This document shows positions 9,592 to 19,248 of a stretch of DNA of 64,000 nucleotides, piece by piece. The DNA comes from an uncultured Bacteroidota bacterium. GTDB taxonomy: Bacteria > Bacteroidota > Bacteroidia > Chitinophagales > Chitinophagaceae. How positions within the stretch are numbered: position 1 is the first letter of the stretch; each line of letters opens with the position of its first letter. Below the pieces are notes generated by a model. That model was not told the origin of the DNA. It was given only the letters and a program-made list of their open reading frames with translations, and searched no databases. The stretch covers positions 20,249 through 84,248 of the forward strand of contig CAIVKC010000051.1 of assembly GCA_903906365.1 (NCBI GenBank), given 5' to 3'. Position numbers and translations under genes: made by a program.

Positions 9592-9864
9592 ATGGGTCGT
9601 TCAATTAAAAAAGGTCCTTACGTCGATGCAAATGTGGAGAAAAAGGTACTGGACATCAACGAAGGCAAATTAAAAAAAGGGGTTATCAAAACCTGGAGCC
9701 GTCGTTCCACCATTACGCCTGATTTTGTTGGGCACACATTCGCCGTGCACAATGGAAACAAGTTTATCCCTGTGTATGTGACTGAGTTCATGGTAGGTCA
9801 CAAACTCGGTGAATTTGCTCCGACACGCAACTTTAAAGGACATTCAAGTAAAAAGATAGCCTAA
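9592..9864 (+). CDS. rpsS: 30S ribosomal protein S19
   Basis: S19, 90 residues, in the 30S head next to S13 and the A-site finger. Start [12 protein letters not shown], internal [20 protein letters not shown] and terminal [16 protein letters not shown] are classic. Normal length. 72 nt before the chosen start of rplV. Confidence 0.97.
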   Translation: MGRSIKKGPYVDANVEKKVLDINEGKLKKGVIKTWSRRSTITPDFVGHTFAVHNGNKFIPVYVTEFMVGHKLGEFAPTRNFKGHSSKKIA

Positions 9865-9936
9865 TAGTTCAACCTCCCCGCTGCCGGAAGACTTTTGCTT
9901 TCCGCAGTCAGGGACCAGGACTCGAAACTTTTAAAT

Positions 9937-10302
9937 ATGGAAGCAGTAGCTAAATTGAGAAATTATCCCACGTCCCCCCGCAAAATGCGTTTGCTGGCCG
10001 ATGAGATCCGTGGCATGCAGATTGAAAAGGCATTGGCATTGCTGGAACACCATCCCCAGCATTCCTCCACACCCCTGCACAAATTACTATGGTCTGCAGT
10101 GAAGAACTGGGAGCAGAAGAATGAAAGCAAGAGTGCTGCCGATGCGAGCCTTATCGTCAAGACCATCTTTGTGGATGGCGGAAGGGTTCTGAAACGGATG
10201 CGTCCAGCTCCACAGGGCCGCGGCTACCGTGTACGCAAGCGCAGTAACCACGTAACCATCATTGTTGATTCAAAAATTATTGATAAAACTGTTAAATCAT
10301 AG
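9937..10302 (+). CDS. rplV: 50S ribosomal protein L22
   Basis: L22, 121 residues from the ATG at 9937 ([20 protein letters not shown]). An in-frame start at 9895 would add 14 residues unlike the family and is not used here. L22 spans the exit tunnel; its beta-hairpin lies near the C-terminal [19 protein letters not shown] segment and is intact. It ends one nucleotide before the rpsC start, so the two are likely translationally coupled. Confidence 0.96.
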   Translation: MEAVAKLRNYPTSPRKMRLLADEIRGMQIEKALALLEHHPQHSSTPLHKLLWSAVKNWEQKNESKSAADASLIVKTIFVDGGRVLKRMRPAPQGRGYRVRKRSNHVTIIVDSKIIDKTVKS

Positions 10303-10303
10303 T

Positions 10304-11113
10304 ATGGGTCAGAAAACAAATCCTATAGGTGCAAGGTTAGGAATCATCCGCGGCTGGGAGTCTAACTGGTTTGGTAACAGAAAAGATTATGCCACCAAGC
10401 TCATTGAGGATAATAAGATCAGGACTTACCTGAACGCCCGTATCAACAAGGGCGGTATAGCCAAGATCGTCATTGAGCGTACCCTCAACAAGCTGATCGT
10501 AACCATTCATACCTCCAAACCCGGTATCATCATCGGTAAGGGCGGCGGAGAAGTTGATCGTATCAAGGAGGAACTGAAGAAACTGACTGGCAAAGACGAC
10601 GTTCAGATCAATATCCTGGAGATCAGGCGTCCTGAACTGGATGCCAATATCGTAGGGGATACCATTGCCCGGCAGATTGAAAATCGTATCAACTTCAAGC
10701 GAGCTACCAAAATGGCCATCGCCTCCACCCTTCGGATGGGAGCAGAAGGTATCAAGGTAAAATTGAGCGGAAGACTCGGTGGATCTGAAATTGCCCGCAG
10801 TGAAGAATTCAAGCAGGGCCGTGTGCCCCTCCATACCCTTCGTATGGATATAGATTATGCCAATGTATTTGCACAGACCGTATACGGAAAAATAGGTATC
10901 AAGGTATGGATCTGTAAAGGGGAAGTTCTGGTAAAAAGGGACCTGAACCCCAACTTTGTGGCCGGCGGCAAAAATGAAGGCGGAAGTGACAGGAGGGATC
11001 GCAGGCCCGGGGAAGAATACGGACGCGATGACCGCAGGGGCGGTGGTGGCGGCGGTGAACGCAGAGGCGGCGGCGGCGGTGAGAGAAGAGGTGGCGGAGA
11101 AAGGAGGCATTGA
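10304..11113 (+). CDS. rpsC: 30S ribosomal protein S3 with an Arg/Gly-rich tail
   Basis: S3, 269 residues from the ATG at 10304 ([18 protein letters not shown]); an upstream in-frame start at 10262 lies within rplV and is rejected. S3 guards mRNA entry on the 30S; the KH motif with the loop [11 protein letters not shown] near residue 77 and the C-terminal domain up to [13 protein letters not shown] are complete. The last 45 or so residues are a low-complexity tail of repeated [10 protein letters not shown] and DRR units, extending the family length of about 230. The tail is presumably disordered and RNA-binding (inference). One nucleotide after rplV and 54 before rplP. Confidence 0.96.
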   Translation: MGQKTNPIGARLGIIRGWESNWFGNRKDYATKLIEDNKIRTYLNARINKGGIAKIVIERTLNKLIVTIHTSKPGIIIGKGGGEVDRIKEELKKLTGKDDVQINILEIRRPELDANIVGDTIARQIENRINFKRATKMAIASTLRMGAEGIKVKLSGRLGGSEIARSEEFKQGRVPLHTLRMDIDYANVFAQTVYGKIGIKVWICKGEVLVKRDLNPNFVAGGKNEGGSDRRDRRPGEEYGRDDRRGGGGGGERRGGGGGERRGGGERRH

Positions 11114-11167
11114 TTGCCCGGCACACCGGAAACTGAATCATTTTCAAATTGAGAAATTTAAGTAAAA

Positions 11168-11602
11168 ATGTTACAACCTAAAAGATCGAAACATAGGAAA
11201 GCGCAGAAAGGCCGTATCCGTGAGGTGGCCAAAAGAGGAAGTTCCATTGCGTTTGGTTCCTACGGTTTGAAAGCCCTGGAAGCCATTTGGCTAACCAACC
11301 GTCAGCTGGAAGCTGCACGCCAGGCTTTGACTCGGCATATGAAACGTGAAGGAAATGTATGGATCCGCGTGTTTCCCGATAAGCCCATTACCAAAAAGCC
11401 CCAGGAAGTGAGAATGGGTAAGGGTAAAGGTAACCCCGAATATTGGGCTGCAGTGGTCGAACCAGGACGTATCCTTTTTGAAGCTGATGGTGTTCCTGAA
11501 CAGGTAGCCAAAGAAGCCCTTGAACTGGCTGCACAGAAATTACCGATCAAAACAAAATTCATAGTGCGTCGCGATGCAGTAGCCATCGTGGGCATTAAAT
11601 AA
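11168..11602 (+). CDS. rplP: 50S ribosomal protein L16
   Basis: L16, 144 residues, contacts A- and P-site tRNA on the 50S. Start [16 protein letters not shown] and internal [20 protein letters not shown], with [11 protein letters not shown], match the family. Normal length, 18 nt before rpmC. Confidence 0.97.
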   Translation: MLQPKRSKHRKAQKGRIREVAKRGSSIAFGSYGLKALEAIWLTNRQLEAARQALTRHMKREGNVWIRVFPDKPITKKPQEVRMGKGKGNPEYWAAVVEPGRILFEADGVPEQVAKEALELAAQKLPIKTKFIVRRDAVAIVGIK

Positions 11603-11620
11603 GCATAAAAATCAAGTACA

Positions 11621-11830
11621 ATGTCAAAAAAAATTGATTTTGTAAGAAGCCTGAAGGATTTGACTGAAGTTGACTTAAAGGCGCGCATCCAGGAAGATGA
11701 ACTTCGTCTTAAAAAGCTGGAATTTGCCCATGTGATTTCCCCGCTGGAAAACCCGATGAGCATTCGTTCCCTGCGTAAAGATGTGGCCCGTCTGAAAACA
11801 GAACTGAATAAAAGAAAAGCCAGCGCTTAG
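11621..11830 (+). CDS. rpmC: 50S ribosomal protein L29
   Basis: L29, 69 residues, a small two-helix protein beside L23 at the tunnel exit. Start [19 protein letters not shown] and the [20 protein letters not shown] segment are typical (family signature near RxxRKxIARLxT). 95 nt before the chosen rpsQ start. Confidence 0.95.
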   Translation: MSKKIDFVRSLKDLTEVDLKARIQEDELRLKKLEFAHVISPLENPMSIRSLRKDVARLKTELNKRKASA

Positions 11831-11925
11831 ATGGTTACCCCCCGGCATACGGGTGGGATAGAAAGAGCAAAACATATTGGTTGTCATACATTATGATGAT
11901 CGCTAAAAGCAAAAAGCTAAATAAA

Positions 11926-12183
11926 ATGGTTGAAAGAAATTTGCGAAAAACAAGAATTGGTGTTGTCCGCAGCAATAAGATGGATAAAACCATCACCGTG
12001 GCTGTAGAAAGAAAAGTGAAACACCCAATCTATGGTAAGTTCGTTAAAAAGACTACCAGTTTTCATGCCCATGATGAAAAGAACGAGTGTACCATAGGTG
12101 ATGTTGTGCGCATTATGGAAAGCCGCCCGCTGAGCAAGACAAAGCGCTGGAGACTGGTGGAAGTGGTTGAAAAAGCGAAATAA
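11926..12183 (+). CDS. rpsQ: 30S ribosomal protein S17
   Basis: S17, 85 residues from the ATG at 11926 ([22 protein letters not shown]), a primary 16S rRNA-binding protein of the OB fold. An in-frame TTG at 11881 would add 15 residues not seen in the family, so 11926 is preferred. The core [20 protein letters not shown] is the family signature. Followed by 94 nt containing two inverted repeats before rplN. Confidence 0.95.
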   Translation: MVERNLRKTRIGVVRSNKMDKTITVAVERKVKHPIYGKFVKKTTSFHAHDEKNECTIGDVVRIMESRPLSKTKRWRLVEVVEKAK

Positions 12184-12194
12184 TTAATTCCGGG

Positions 12195-12262
12195 TTCTTT
12201 CATAGCGCCCGGGGTATCTGATAATAATTTGTTGTAATTGCTATAGGTAAATAGTCTATAGC
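12195..12262 (+). other. Inverted repeats between rpsQ and rplN
   Basis: Two small inverted repeats lie in the 94-nt gap: CCGGG near 12190-12194 with CCCGG near 12228-12232 region, and the clearer GCTATAG (12240-12246) with CTATAGC (12256-12262) over a 9-nt loop, ending 15 nt before the rplN ATG. No T-run follows. Possible RNA structure controlling rplN translation; weakly supported. Confidence 0.3.
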
Positions 12263-12277
12263 TTAAAGCTAAATAAG

Positions 12278-12646
12278 ATGATTCAGCAAGAAAGCAGGTT
12301 AAATGTAGCTGATAACAGTGGTGCCAAAGAGGTATTGTGCATCCGGGTTCTGGGTAATAGCGGGCAGGATTATGCCAAAATCGGTGATAAAATTGTAGTG
12401 ACCGTAAAGTCGGCTTTGCCTTCCGGCGGTATTAAGAAGGGTACGGTTGCCAAAGCGGTGATTGTGCGTACCAAGAATAAATTACGCCGTAAGGATGGTT
12501 CCTACATTCGTTTTGATGACAACGCGGTGGTATTGCTGAATGCATCGGATGAGCCTCGCGGAACCCGTATTTTCGGGCCGGTTGCAAGGGAACTTCGCGA
12601 TAAAGGTTACATGAAAATCATTTCCCTGGCTCCTGAAGTACTCTAG
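12278..12646 (+). CDS. rplN: 50S ribosomal protein L14
   Basis: L14, 122 residues, at the subunit interface and target of the silencing factor RsfS. Start [18 protein letters not shown] and core [19 protein letters not shown], then [13 protein letters not shown], are textbook. Normal length; 89 nt before rplX. Confidence 0.97.
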   Translation: MIQQESRLNVADNSGAKEVLCIRVLGNSGQDYAKIGDKIVVTVKSALPSGGIKKGTVAKAVIVRTKNKLRRKDGSYIRFDDNAVVLLNASDEPRGTRIFGPVARELRDKGYMKIISLAPEVL

Positions 12647-12735
12647 ATTAATTCACGCCTGCAAGGGTAAACCCCAGGCACACCATATTTAATAATAGCG
12701 TTTCGCCCCTGAGCGTTGCGCGTTAAGCGTAAAAA

Positions 12736-13074
12736 ATGAGTAACAGATTTAAACCCAAGTTCAATATCAAAAAAGGCGACAGCGTCATTGTGATCGCTGG
12801 TGATGACAAGGATCCTAAGAAGCCCCACAAGGTGCTTGAAGTATTCCCGGACAAATCCAAAGTCCTGGTGGAGGGAGTCAATATCGTTACCAAGCATACC
12901 AAGCCTTCTGCACAGAATACCAAGGGTGGTATACTGAAAATCGAGGCCCCTATACACATTTCCAATGTGATGTTATGGGATGCCAAGAAAGGCGAAGCCA
13001 GTAAAATTAAACGCACAAGGGAAAACGGAAAATTAATTCGTGTTTCAAAAAAATCAGGGGAGGTTATTAAATAA
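12736..13074 (+). CDS. rplX: 50S ribosomal protein L24
   Basis: L24, 112 residues, an assembly initiator of the 50S with a KOW motif ([14 protein letters not shown] near residues 14-27). C-terminal segment [22 protein letters not shown] is characteristic. The stop TAA shares its last base with the rplE ATG (TAATG), so translation of the two is likely coupled. Confidence 0.96.
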   Translation: MSNRFKPKFNIKKGDSVIVIAGDDKDPKKPHKVLEVFPDKSKVLVEGVNIVTKHTKPSAQNTKGGILKIEAPIHISNVMLWDAKKGEASKIKRTRENGKLIRVSKKSGEVIK

Positions 13075-13649
13075 TGAGTACTGTAAAATACACTCCGAGA
13101 CTTGCTGAAAAGTACACCAAGGAAGTCGTACCAGCATTAGTAAAGAAGTTTGGTTATTCCAGCATCATGCAGGCACCCAAACTGGAAAAAATATGTCTGA
13201 ACCGTGGAGTAAACGGTGCGGTTACGGACAAGAAACTGGTTGATATTGCAGTGGAAGAACTGACACTGATCACCGGCCAGCGCGCTGTCGCCACCATGTC
13301 CAAGAAGGATATTTCCAACTTTAAGCTCCGTAAGAATATTCCGATCGGCGCCAGGGTCACCCTGCGTGGCGTGAAGATGTTCGAATTCCTTGACCGCCTC
13401 GTTTCCACAGCCCTGCCAAGGGTTCGTGATTTCAAAGGTGTCAATGAAAAATCATTTGACGGAAGGGGCAATTATACCCTGGGCGTTACCGAGCAGATCA
13501 TTTTCCCCGAAGTGGATATTGACAAAGTGAATAAGATCACAGGCATGGACATTACGTTCGTGACTACGGCCAATACCAACGAAGAGGCTTATGAACTGCT
13601 CAAGGAACTGGGAATGCCTTTCCGTAATGCAGCTAAAAAAGAAGATTAA
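13074..13649 (+). CDS. rplE: 50S ribosomal protein L5
   Basis: L5, 191 residues, binds 5S rRNA in the central protuberance. Motifs include [18 protein letters not shown], the long basic stretch [20 protein letters not shown] and [19 protein letters not shown]. The ATG at 13074 overlaps the rplX stop by one base. Normal length, with a short charged C-terminus. Confidence 0.97.
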   Translation: MSTVKYTPRLAEKYTKEVVPALVKKFGYSSIMQAPKLEKICLNRGVNGAVTDKKLVDIAVEELTLITGQRAVATMSKKDISNFKLRKNIPIGARVTLRGVKMFEFLDRLVSTALPRVRDFKGVNEKSFDGRGNYTLGVTEQIIFPEVDIDKVNKITGMDITFVTTANTNEEAYELLKELGMPFRNAAKKED

Positions 13650-13669
13650 ACATTTAAATAAAATAAAAC

Positions 13670-13939
13670 ATGGCGAAAGAGTCAGTAAAAGCCAGACAAA
13701 GAAAAAGAGAGGCTTTATCGGCAAAGTTTGCTGAAAAGCGCGCTGCTTTGAAGGCTGCAGGTGATTACAGGGCACTGGATTTGCTTCCTAAAAATTCATC
13801 TCCCGTGCGTTTGAAAAACCGTTGCCAGTTAACTGGCCGTCCTAGAGGTTACATGAGGTACTTCGGTGTATCCAGGGTAATGTTCCGCGAAATGGCCCTT
13901 CAGGGTAAGATTCCGGGAGTAAGAAAAGCAAGCTGGTAA
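13670..13939 (+). CDS. rpsN: 30S ribosomal protein S14 (zinc-free form)
   Basis: S14, 89 residues, in the 30S head. It is the long form without the two CxxC zinc pairs: only one Cys is present (in [14 protein letters not shown]). The C-terminal [25 protein letters not shown] block is conserved. The zinc-independent type is usual in this phylum. 20 nt after rplE. Confidence 0.96.
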   Translation: MAKESVKARQRKREALSAKFAEKRAALKAAGDYRALDLLPKNSSPVRLKNRCQLTGRPRGYMRYFGVSRVMFREMALQGKIPGVRKASW

Positions 13940-14009
13940 GACCGGCTGATGATATCATTGGATATCGCATTGTAAAAAATATTTTGAAATCATTTAACTG
14001 AGTGAAACA

Positions 14010-14408
14010 ATGGTTACTGATCCAATAGCAGATTTTTTGACTAGAATCCGGAATGCACAGATGGCAAGCCATCGTATTGTGGAGATACCTGCTTCAAATT
14101 TGAAAAAGCGGATGACTGAGATCCTCTACGATAAGGGTTATATCCTTAAGTATAAATTCGAGGATGACAACAAACAGGGGGTTATCAAGATAGCCCTCAA
14201 ATATGATGCGGCCACCAAGGAGCCTGCCATCAAATCCCTGGAAAGGGTAAGCCGCCCGGGACTGCGCCAGTATTCAAGCCCTGCTGAATTTAAAAGGGTT
14301 AAAAATGGTCTGGGTGTTGCCATCATTTCTACCTCAAAGGGTGTAATGACCGACAAGGAAGCCAAGTCACAGAATGTAGGTGGCGAAGTGCTGTGCTATA
14401 TATATTAA
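14010..14408 (+). CDS. rpsH: 30S ribosomal protein S8
   Basis: S8, 132 residues, a central 16S rRNA binder that in E. coli represses the spc operon. Start [17 protein letters not shown] and C-terminal [19 protein letters not shown] are classic signatures. Followed by a 148-nt gap before rplF, in which I see no gene. Confidence 0.97.
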   Translation: MVTDPIADFLTRIRNAQMASHRIVEIPASNLKKRMTEILYDKGYILKYKFEDDNKQGVIKIALKYDAATKEPAIKSLERVSRPGLRQYSSPAEFKRVKNGLGVAIISTSKGVMTDKEAKSQNVGGEVLCYIY

Positions 14409-14556
14409 TCCGGATTTGCCGGCCTGTTATTTAAGCTTTCTATACGGCGCTGAACACAGGCTCACAAAATAAAAAGGCAGGGTTCATAAATCGGAGCTGA
14501 TCCCTCGCCCGCTAGTAAACAACTTTGATGTCCGATTTGACTTTTAAATTATTATT

Positions 14557-15111
14557 ATGTCTCGTATAGGTAAAAAGCCGGTAGATCTTCCCAGTGGCGT
14601 GACAATCACCGTTAACGCTGAAAACGTGGTAACTGTTAAAGGACCCAAGGGTGAGCTGAAACAGACCATGGACAGGGATATCAAGCTGGAAATTAAAGAT
14701 GGCCATGTTGAGATCGTGCGGCCCACAGACCAGATCCGTCATCGTGCACTGCATGGTTTATATCGCTCCCTGGTAGCCAATATGGTAAAAGGAGTAACTG
14801 ATGGTTATCAGCGTAAACTGGAATTGATTGGTGTAGGTTTTAAGGCTTCCAACCAGGGTAATTTGCTGGACCTGGCACTTGGCTATTCACATAACATCAT
14901 TTTTGAGATTCCCAAGGAACTCAAGGTGGCTACAGCCCAGGAAAAAGGGGACAACCCTAAAATCACACTGGAAGGTGTTGACAAGCAACTCATCGGACAG
15001 GTCGCTGCTAAAATACGCAGTCTCCGCAAGCCCGAGCCTTACAAGGGTAAAGGGGTTCGCTACCTGGGTGAAGTTGTCCGTAAAAAGGCGGGTAAGGCTG
15101 CAGGTAAGTAG
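14557..15111 (+). CDS. rplF: 50S ribosomal protein L6
   Basis: L6, 184 residues, near the sarcin-ricin loop and factor-binding site. Start MSRIGKKPVDLPSGV and C-terminal signature around RKPEPYKGKGVRYLGE are family hallmarks. Normal length. 109 nt before rplR. Confidence 0.97.
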   Translation: MSRIGKKPVDLPSGVTITVNAENVVTVKGPKGELKQTMDRDIKLEIKDGHVEIVRPTDQIRHRALHGLYRSLVANMVKGVTDGYQRKLELIGVGFKASNQGNLLDLALGYSHNIIFEIPKELKVATAQEKGDNPKITLEGVDKQLIGQVAAKIRSLRKPEPYKGKGVRYLGEVVRKKAGKAAGK

Positions 15112-15220
15112 TCCATGCCTGGACTTTAAGCAGATTTTAGTCTGTTTGCTTGAAAACGCCCTTCCTGTATATCATTTTAAAATATAATCCTGGCAGTATC
15201 AGGATTGCAAAATAGAAACA

Positions 15221-15574
15221 ATGGATACGAAAGTTATAAACAAAAGAAAAATCAGTTACCGCATCCGTAAAAAGGTGAGTGGTACTGCACAGCGCCCAAG
15301 ACTGGCTGTCTTCAGGAGCAATAGTGACATTTATGCGCAACTGATTGATGATGACAAGGGTGTTACACTTGCTTCGGCTTCTTCCAGGGACAAGGATATT
15401 TTGGCCCAGAAAGTGACCAAATCCGAGAAGAGCAAATTGGTGGGTGCTGCCATTGCACTGAAAGCGGTTGGCCTTGGCATTCAGGACTGTACTTTTGACC
15501 GTGGCGGTAATTTATACCACGGACGTGTGAAAGCCGTCGCAGATGGCGCACGTGAAGGAGGTTTGAAATTTTAA
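15221..15574 (+). CDS. rplR: 50S ribosomal protein L18
   Basis: L18, 117 residues, binds 5S rRNA with L5. The segment [20 protein letters not shown] and the C-terminal [20 protein letters not shown] are diagnostic. Normal length, 27 nt before rpsE. Confidence 0.97.
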   Translation: MDTKVINKRKISYRIRKKVSGTAQRPRLAVFRSNSDIYAQLIDDDKGVTLASASSRDKDILAQKVTKSEKSKLVGAAIALKAVGLGIQDCTFDRGGNLYHGRVKAVADGAREGGLKF

Positions 15575-15601
15575 TTCAGAAACAATATAATTACGCAATA
15601 A

Positions 15602-16120
15602 ATGTCAAAAGTAATTTTAAACAGCGTTAAGGCAGGCGACCTGGAATTAAAAGAGAAAGTCGTTGCAATTAACCGCGTGGTTAAGACAACCAAGGGTGGT
15701 CGTGCATTCAGTTTTTCTGCACTTGTTGTGGTAGGTAATGCCAACGGGGTCGTGGGACATGGACTGGGTAAGGCAAAAGAGGTGCAGGAAGCCATCACCA
15801 AAGGAATTGAAGACGCCAAAAAGAACCTCATAAAAGTGCCTGTAATGCATGGGACCATTCCCCATGATCAACTGGCCAAGGAAGGTGCGGCCATCGTGTT
15901 GATCAAACCGGCTGCCCATGGTACCGGTGTGATCGCCGGGGGCAGCATGCGTGCGGTACTGGAAAGCGCTGGAGTTACGGATGTACTTGCCAAATCACTG
16001 GGTTCTGCCAATCCCCATAACGTGGTAAAGGCAACCGTAAAGGCATTATCCATGCTCAGGGAACCCATTCATGTTTCCAGGACCAGAACCATTTCATTAA
16101 AGAAAGTTTTCAACGGATAA
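15602..16120 (+). CDS. rpsE: 30S ribosomal protein S5
   Basis: S5, 172 residues, at the mRNA entry site and important for decoding fidelity. The N-terminal dsRNA-binding domain with [20 protein letters not shown] and [14 protein letters not shown], and the C-terminal domain with [16 protein letters not shown], are complete. 39 nt before rpmD. Confidence 0.97.
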   Translation: MSKVILNSVKAGDLELKEKVVAINRVVKTTKGGRAFSFSALVVVGNANGVVGHGLGKAKEVQEAITKGIEDAKKNLIKVPVMHGTIPHDQLAKEGAAIVLIKPAAHGTGVIAGGSMRAVLESAGVTDVLAKSLGSANPHNVVKATVKALSMLREPIHVSRTRTISLKKVFNG

Positions 16121-16159
16121 TTTCAAAAGGCCTTCCTTTTGTTTTTAAAAGAAAGAGTT

Positions 16160-16342
16160 ATGAAAAAAGTAAAAGTTACACTTATAAAAAGCGGTATAGA
16201 CAGGCCCGAACGCCAGAAGCTTACATTGAAGGCCTTGGGACTGAATAAGTTGAATTCAACCAAAGAAATCGAGGCTACTCCCCAGATTCTGGGAATGATC
16301 CGTAAAGTGGATCACCTGGTTAAAGTGGAGCACCTTTCCTAA
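16160..16342 (+). CDS. rpmD: 50S ribosomal protein L30
   Basis: L30, 60 residues, a small surface protein of the 50S. The ATG at 16160 gives MKKVKVTLIKSGID, the usual N-terminus; an in-frame alternative at 16139 adds seven residues and is not favoured. The block LKALGLNKLNSTKEIEATPQ is the family pattern. Followed by 105 nt with a small hairpin (GGGGA 16415-16419, TCCCC 16423-16427) before rplO. Confidence 0.95.
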   Translation: MKKVKVTLIKSGIDRPERQKLTLKALGLNKLNSTKEIEATPQILGMIRKVDHLVKVEHLS

Positions 16343-16447
16343 ACCGGTTCGCTGGCTTTGACGGTCCGCTGGTCCGTCGTGCTCGCCGTAAAGACATTCA
16401 TATTATTAACGCGAGGGGAGATTCCCCGTTGAGTAAAAATCGATACA

Positions 16448-16897
16448 ATGAAATTACATACTATTAAGCCTGCCAAAGGCGCAACGCACAAGGAAAAACG
16501 TTTAGGTCGTGGTGAAGCATCCGGTAAAGGAGGAACTTCCACCAAAGGTAATAAAGGAGGACAGAGCCGTGCGGGTTATCAGCGCAAAATGGCACATGAA
16601 GGCGGCCAGATGCCGATTCAAAGAAGGCTTCCCAAGCGCGGATTCAAGAACATCTCCAGGGTTTCCTACAAAGTGTTCAACCTGGGACAGATAGACCACC
16701 TGGTGGAAAAATATGGCATTAAGGAATTTTCTCCCGAAAATTTATACATCAATGGCCTGATCAACCAGACAGACCTGGTGAAAATCCTCGGAAACGGGGA
16801 GATAAAAAGCAAAATGACCTACAAAGTGAATGCGGTGAGTGAAAAAGCCAAAACTGCCATCGAAGAAGCAGGTGGCACCATCGAGATTCTGAAGTAA
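16448..16897 (+). CDS. rplO: 50S ribosomal protein L15
   Basis: L15, 149 residues, an assembly protein deep in the 50S. Start MKLHTIKPAKGATHKEKRLG, then the Gly-rich GRGEASGKGGTSTKGNKGGQ and FEGGQMP-like HEGGQMPIQRRLPKRGF, are typical. It is separated from secY by 77 nt holding a terminator-like hairpin. Confidence 0.97.
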   Translation: MKLHTIKPAKGATHKEKRLGRGEASGKGGTSTKGNKGGQSRAGYQRKMAHEGGQMPIQRRLPKRGFKNISRVSYKVFNLGQIDHLVEKYGIKEFSPENLYINGLINQTDLVKILGNGEIKSKMTYKVNAVSEKAKTAIEEAGGTIEILK

Positions 16898-16915
16898 ATT
16901 TTGTGTAACTTGCAC

Positions 16916-16941
16916 AGACGCACGGAAAATGCGTCTTTTTT
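16916..16941 (+). terminator. Terminator-like hairpin between rplO and secY
   Basis: AGACGCA (16916-16922) and TGCGTCT (16930-16936) form a 7-bp stem with a 7-nt loop, followed by T to 16941. It stands 33 nt before the secY start and could lower secY transcription relative to the ribosomal genes. With a short stem, it may be only partly effective. Confidence 0.65.
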
Positions 16942-16974
16942 GTTTAAGGTCTCTTAATAAAAATTTCAACATTC

Positions 16975-18315
16975 GTGAAGAAACTTATTCAAACGCTCAA
17001 AAATATTTGGGGCATCGAGGAGCTTAAGAGCAAAATCCTGGTTACCCTGCTATTGGTATTCGTGTATCGCCTTGGTACACATATTGTGCTGCCAGGCATT
17101 GACCCCAACAAACTGGCGGGTCTGGCCGGCGCCAAAAGCGGCGCACTCGGGCTGATCGATGCATTTTCGGGTGGTGCGTTTTCGACAGCTTCCATTTTAG
17201 GTCTGGGTATCATGCCTTATATATCTGCCTCCATTTTCATGCAGTTGATGACCATCCTGGTTCCCCAGATGCAGAAGGTGCAAAAAGAAGGGGAAAGCGG
17301 TCGAAAGAAAATCAATCAATGGACACGCTATCTGACTGTGGTGGTGACATTTGTGCAGGCCTATGCGTATGTGACCTATCTGAAGACCATGGCTAAGGAC
17401 GCCATGATTGACTCCTATGCGCCCTATTTTTGGATTTCCACACCCATTATACTTACAGCGGGTACCCTGTTTGTAATGTGGCTGGGTGAAAAAATTACAG
17501 ATAAAGGACTTGGTAATGGAACTTCCCTGATCATCATGATCGGAATTCTTGCCCGTCTTCCACTTGCCTTCAAAAATGAATTGTCCGCCAAACTTGTCCG
17601 GGGCACCGGCGGTTTACTGATATTCATTATTGAAATCGTGGTGTTGATTGCCATTATCCTGGGGCTTATTCTGCTTATTCAGGGTGTTCGCAAAGTGCCC
17701 GTCAACTATGCCAAACAGATAGTTGGCAACAGGCAGTTTGGCGGCGCCAGGCAGTTTCTCTCCCTGAAGGTGAACAGTGCCGGCGTAATGCCCATCATTT
17801 TTGCCCAGGCCATTATGTTTTTGCCAACCCTGATTTCCTATACAAGTTTTGAAAGCAAAGAAGGCATATCCCGCATTTTCTCCGATCCCAAGGATTTCCT
17901 GCACATGCTTATTTATGCCGTCATAGTAATTGCATTCACTTTCCTGTATACAGCGCTTATATTTAATCCAAAACAAATAGCAGACGATCTTAAACGCAAT
18001 AACGGATTCATTCCTGGTGTCAAGCCGGGTCAGCCTACCGTAGATTATATTGGTGCCGTTATGGATAAGATCACCCTGCCGGGCGCCGTTTTACTGGCCG
18101 TTGTGGGTATCCTGCCTGGCTTTGCCCAGCGTCTGGATATTACCCAGGGCTTCGCCGGTTTTTTTGGCGGAACCTCCCTGCTGATCATGGTGGGTGTTAT
18201 TTTGGATACCCTGCAGCAGATTGAAACGCAATTGCTGATGCGCCAGTACGATGGCCTGATGAAAAGCGGAAGAATCCAGGGCCGTCAGTCCTCGGTGAGC
18301 AATGCCGTCATTTAA
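16975..18315 (+). CDS. secY: Protein translocase subunit SecY
   Basis: SecY, 446 residues, the ten-helix channel of the Sec translocon in the inner membrane, partner of SecE, SecG and SecA. Ten hydrophobic segments are visible, with the plug region after the first helix and the cytoplasmic loops carrying KGLGNGTSLIIM and basic SecA/ribosome-contact residues. Translation appears to start at GTG 16975, giving MKKLIQTLKNIWGIEELK; no better ATG is near. It follows the terminator-like hairpin and ends before another terminator that precedes map. Confidence 0.97.
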   Translation: MKKLIQTLKNIWGIEELKSKILVTLLLVFVYRLGTHIVLPGIDPNKLAGLAGAKSGALGLIDAFSGGAFSTASILGLGIMPYISASIFMQLMTILVPQMQKVQKEGESGRKKINQWTRYLTVVVTFVQAYAYVTYLKTMAKDAMIDSYAPYFWISTPIILTAGTLFVMWLGEKITDKGLGNGTSLIIMIGILARLPLAFKNELSAKLVRGTGGLLIFIIEIVVLIAIILGLILLIQGVRKVPVNYAKQIVGNRQFGGARQFLSLKVNSAGVMPIIFAQAIMFLPTLISYTSFESKEGISRIFSDPKDFLHMLIYAVIVIAFTFLYTALIFNPKQIADDLKRNNGFIPGVKPGQPTVDYIGAVMDKITLPGAVLLAVVGILPGFAQRLDITQGFAGFFGGTSLLIMVGVILDTLQQIETQLLMRQYDGLMKSGRIQGRQSSVSNAVI

Positions 18316-18336
18316 GAAAAGGCAAACTTATTTATT

Positions 18337-18374
18337 AAACCTGTTATGCCACCCGGCCTAACAGGTTTCTTCTT
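18337..18374 (+). terminator. Terminator-like hairpin after secY
   Basis: AAACCTGTTA (18337-18346) pairs with TAACAGGTTT (18359-18368) in a 10-bp stem with a 12-nt loop, followed by CTTCTT, a poor T-run. It lies 21 nt after the secY stop and 27 nt before map. Probably a terminator, perhaps partial. Confidence 0.65.
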
Positions 18375-18400
18375 ATACACATACAGAAAGGAACTGTCCC

Positions 18401-19198
18401 ATGATTTATTATAAGACACCGGCGGAAATTGAGGTAATGCGGCAGAGTTGTTTGCTGGTCAGTAGTGCGCTGACCGAAGTGGCTGCCCTGCTCAGACCCG
18501 GCATCACCACCCTTTCTTTGGACAAAGTCATTGGTGAATTCATCCAGGATCACGGTGGTATTCCTTCTTTTCTCCATTACAACGGTTATCCTTTTAATTC
18601 CTGCATTTCAGTAAACGATGTGGTCGTCCATGGATTCCCCAATAACCAAGAATTAAGGGAAGGGGATATTATCTCCGTAGATGTTGGTGTGTTAAAGAAC
18701 GGCTACCACGGTGATCATGCCTATACCTTTGCCATTGGCGATCCCGGGGAAGACATCATGCAACTCATACGTGTCACCAAGGAGGCGTTGTATAAAGGGA
18801 TAGAAAAGGCCGTGGCTGGCAACCGGGTCGGAGATATATCATTTGCCATACAGGAACATACCGAAAAGAAGTACGGTTACGGTGTCGTCAGGGAACTCGT
18901 CGGTCACGGACTGGGAAAAAGCCTCCATGAGGATCCCCAGGTACCCAATTATGGCAAGAGGGGAAGCGGTCCCAAAATGAAGGAAGGGCTGGTTCTGGCC
19001 ATAGAACCTATGATCAACCTGGGCAAGCGTGATATTTATACCGAAAAGGATGGCTGGACCATCCGAACCAGCGACCATAAGCCTTCGGTTCATTTTGAAC
19101 ACGATGTCTGCGTTCAGAAAAACGGACCGGACCTGCTTTCCGACTTCCGTCCCATCGAGGCTGCGGAAGCAGCTAACCCCCATCTTTTTACCCGGTAG
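18401..19198 (+). CDS. map: Type I methionine aminopeptidase
   Basis: 265 residues; removes the initiator Met from nascent proteins in the cytosol. All family metal and substrate residues are visible: His77 (VVHGF), Asp94 (VDVGV), Asp105 (GDHA), His169 (GHGLG), Glu202 (AIEPM) and Glu233 (FEHD), equivalent to E. coli H79, D97, D108, H171, E204, E235. The start MIYYKTPAEIEVMR fits type I without N-terminal extension. It follows secY as usual, but infA and rpmJ do not follow. Confidence 0.97.
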   Translation: MIYYKTPAEIEVMRQSCLLVSSALTEVAALLRPGITTLSLDKVIGEFIQDHGGIPSFLHYNGYPFNSCISVNDVVVHGFPNNQELREGDIISVDVGVLKNGYHGDHAYTFAIGDPGEDIMQLIRVTKEALYKGIEKAVAGNRVGDISFAIQEHTEKKYGYGVVRELVGHGLGKSLHEDPQVPNYGKRGSGPKMKEGLVLAIEPMINLGKRDIYTEKDGWTIRTSDHKPSVHFEHDVCVQKNGPDLLSDFRPIEAAEAANPHLFTR

Positions 19199-19248
19199 GG
19201 AGTTCCTCCGGCCTTTCGTATCTTTCCGGTACTCATTAGTATGAATCT

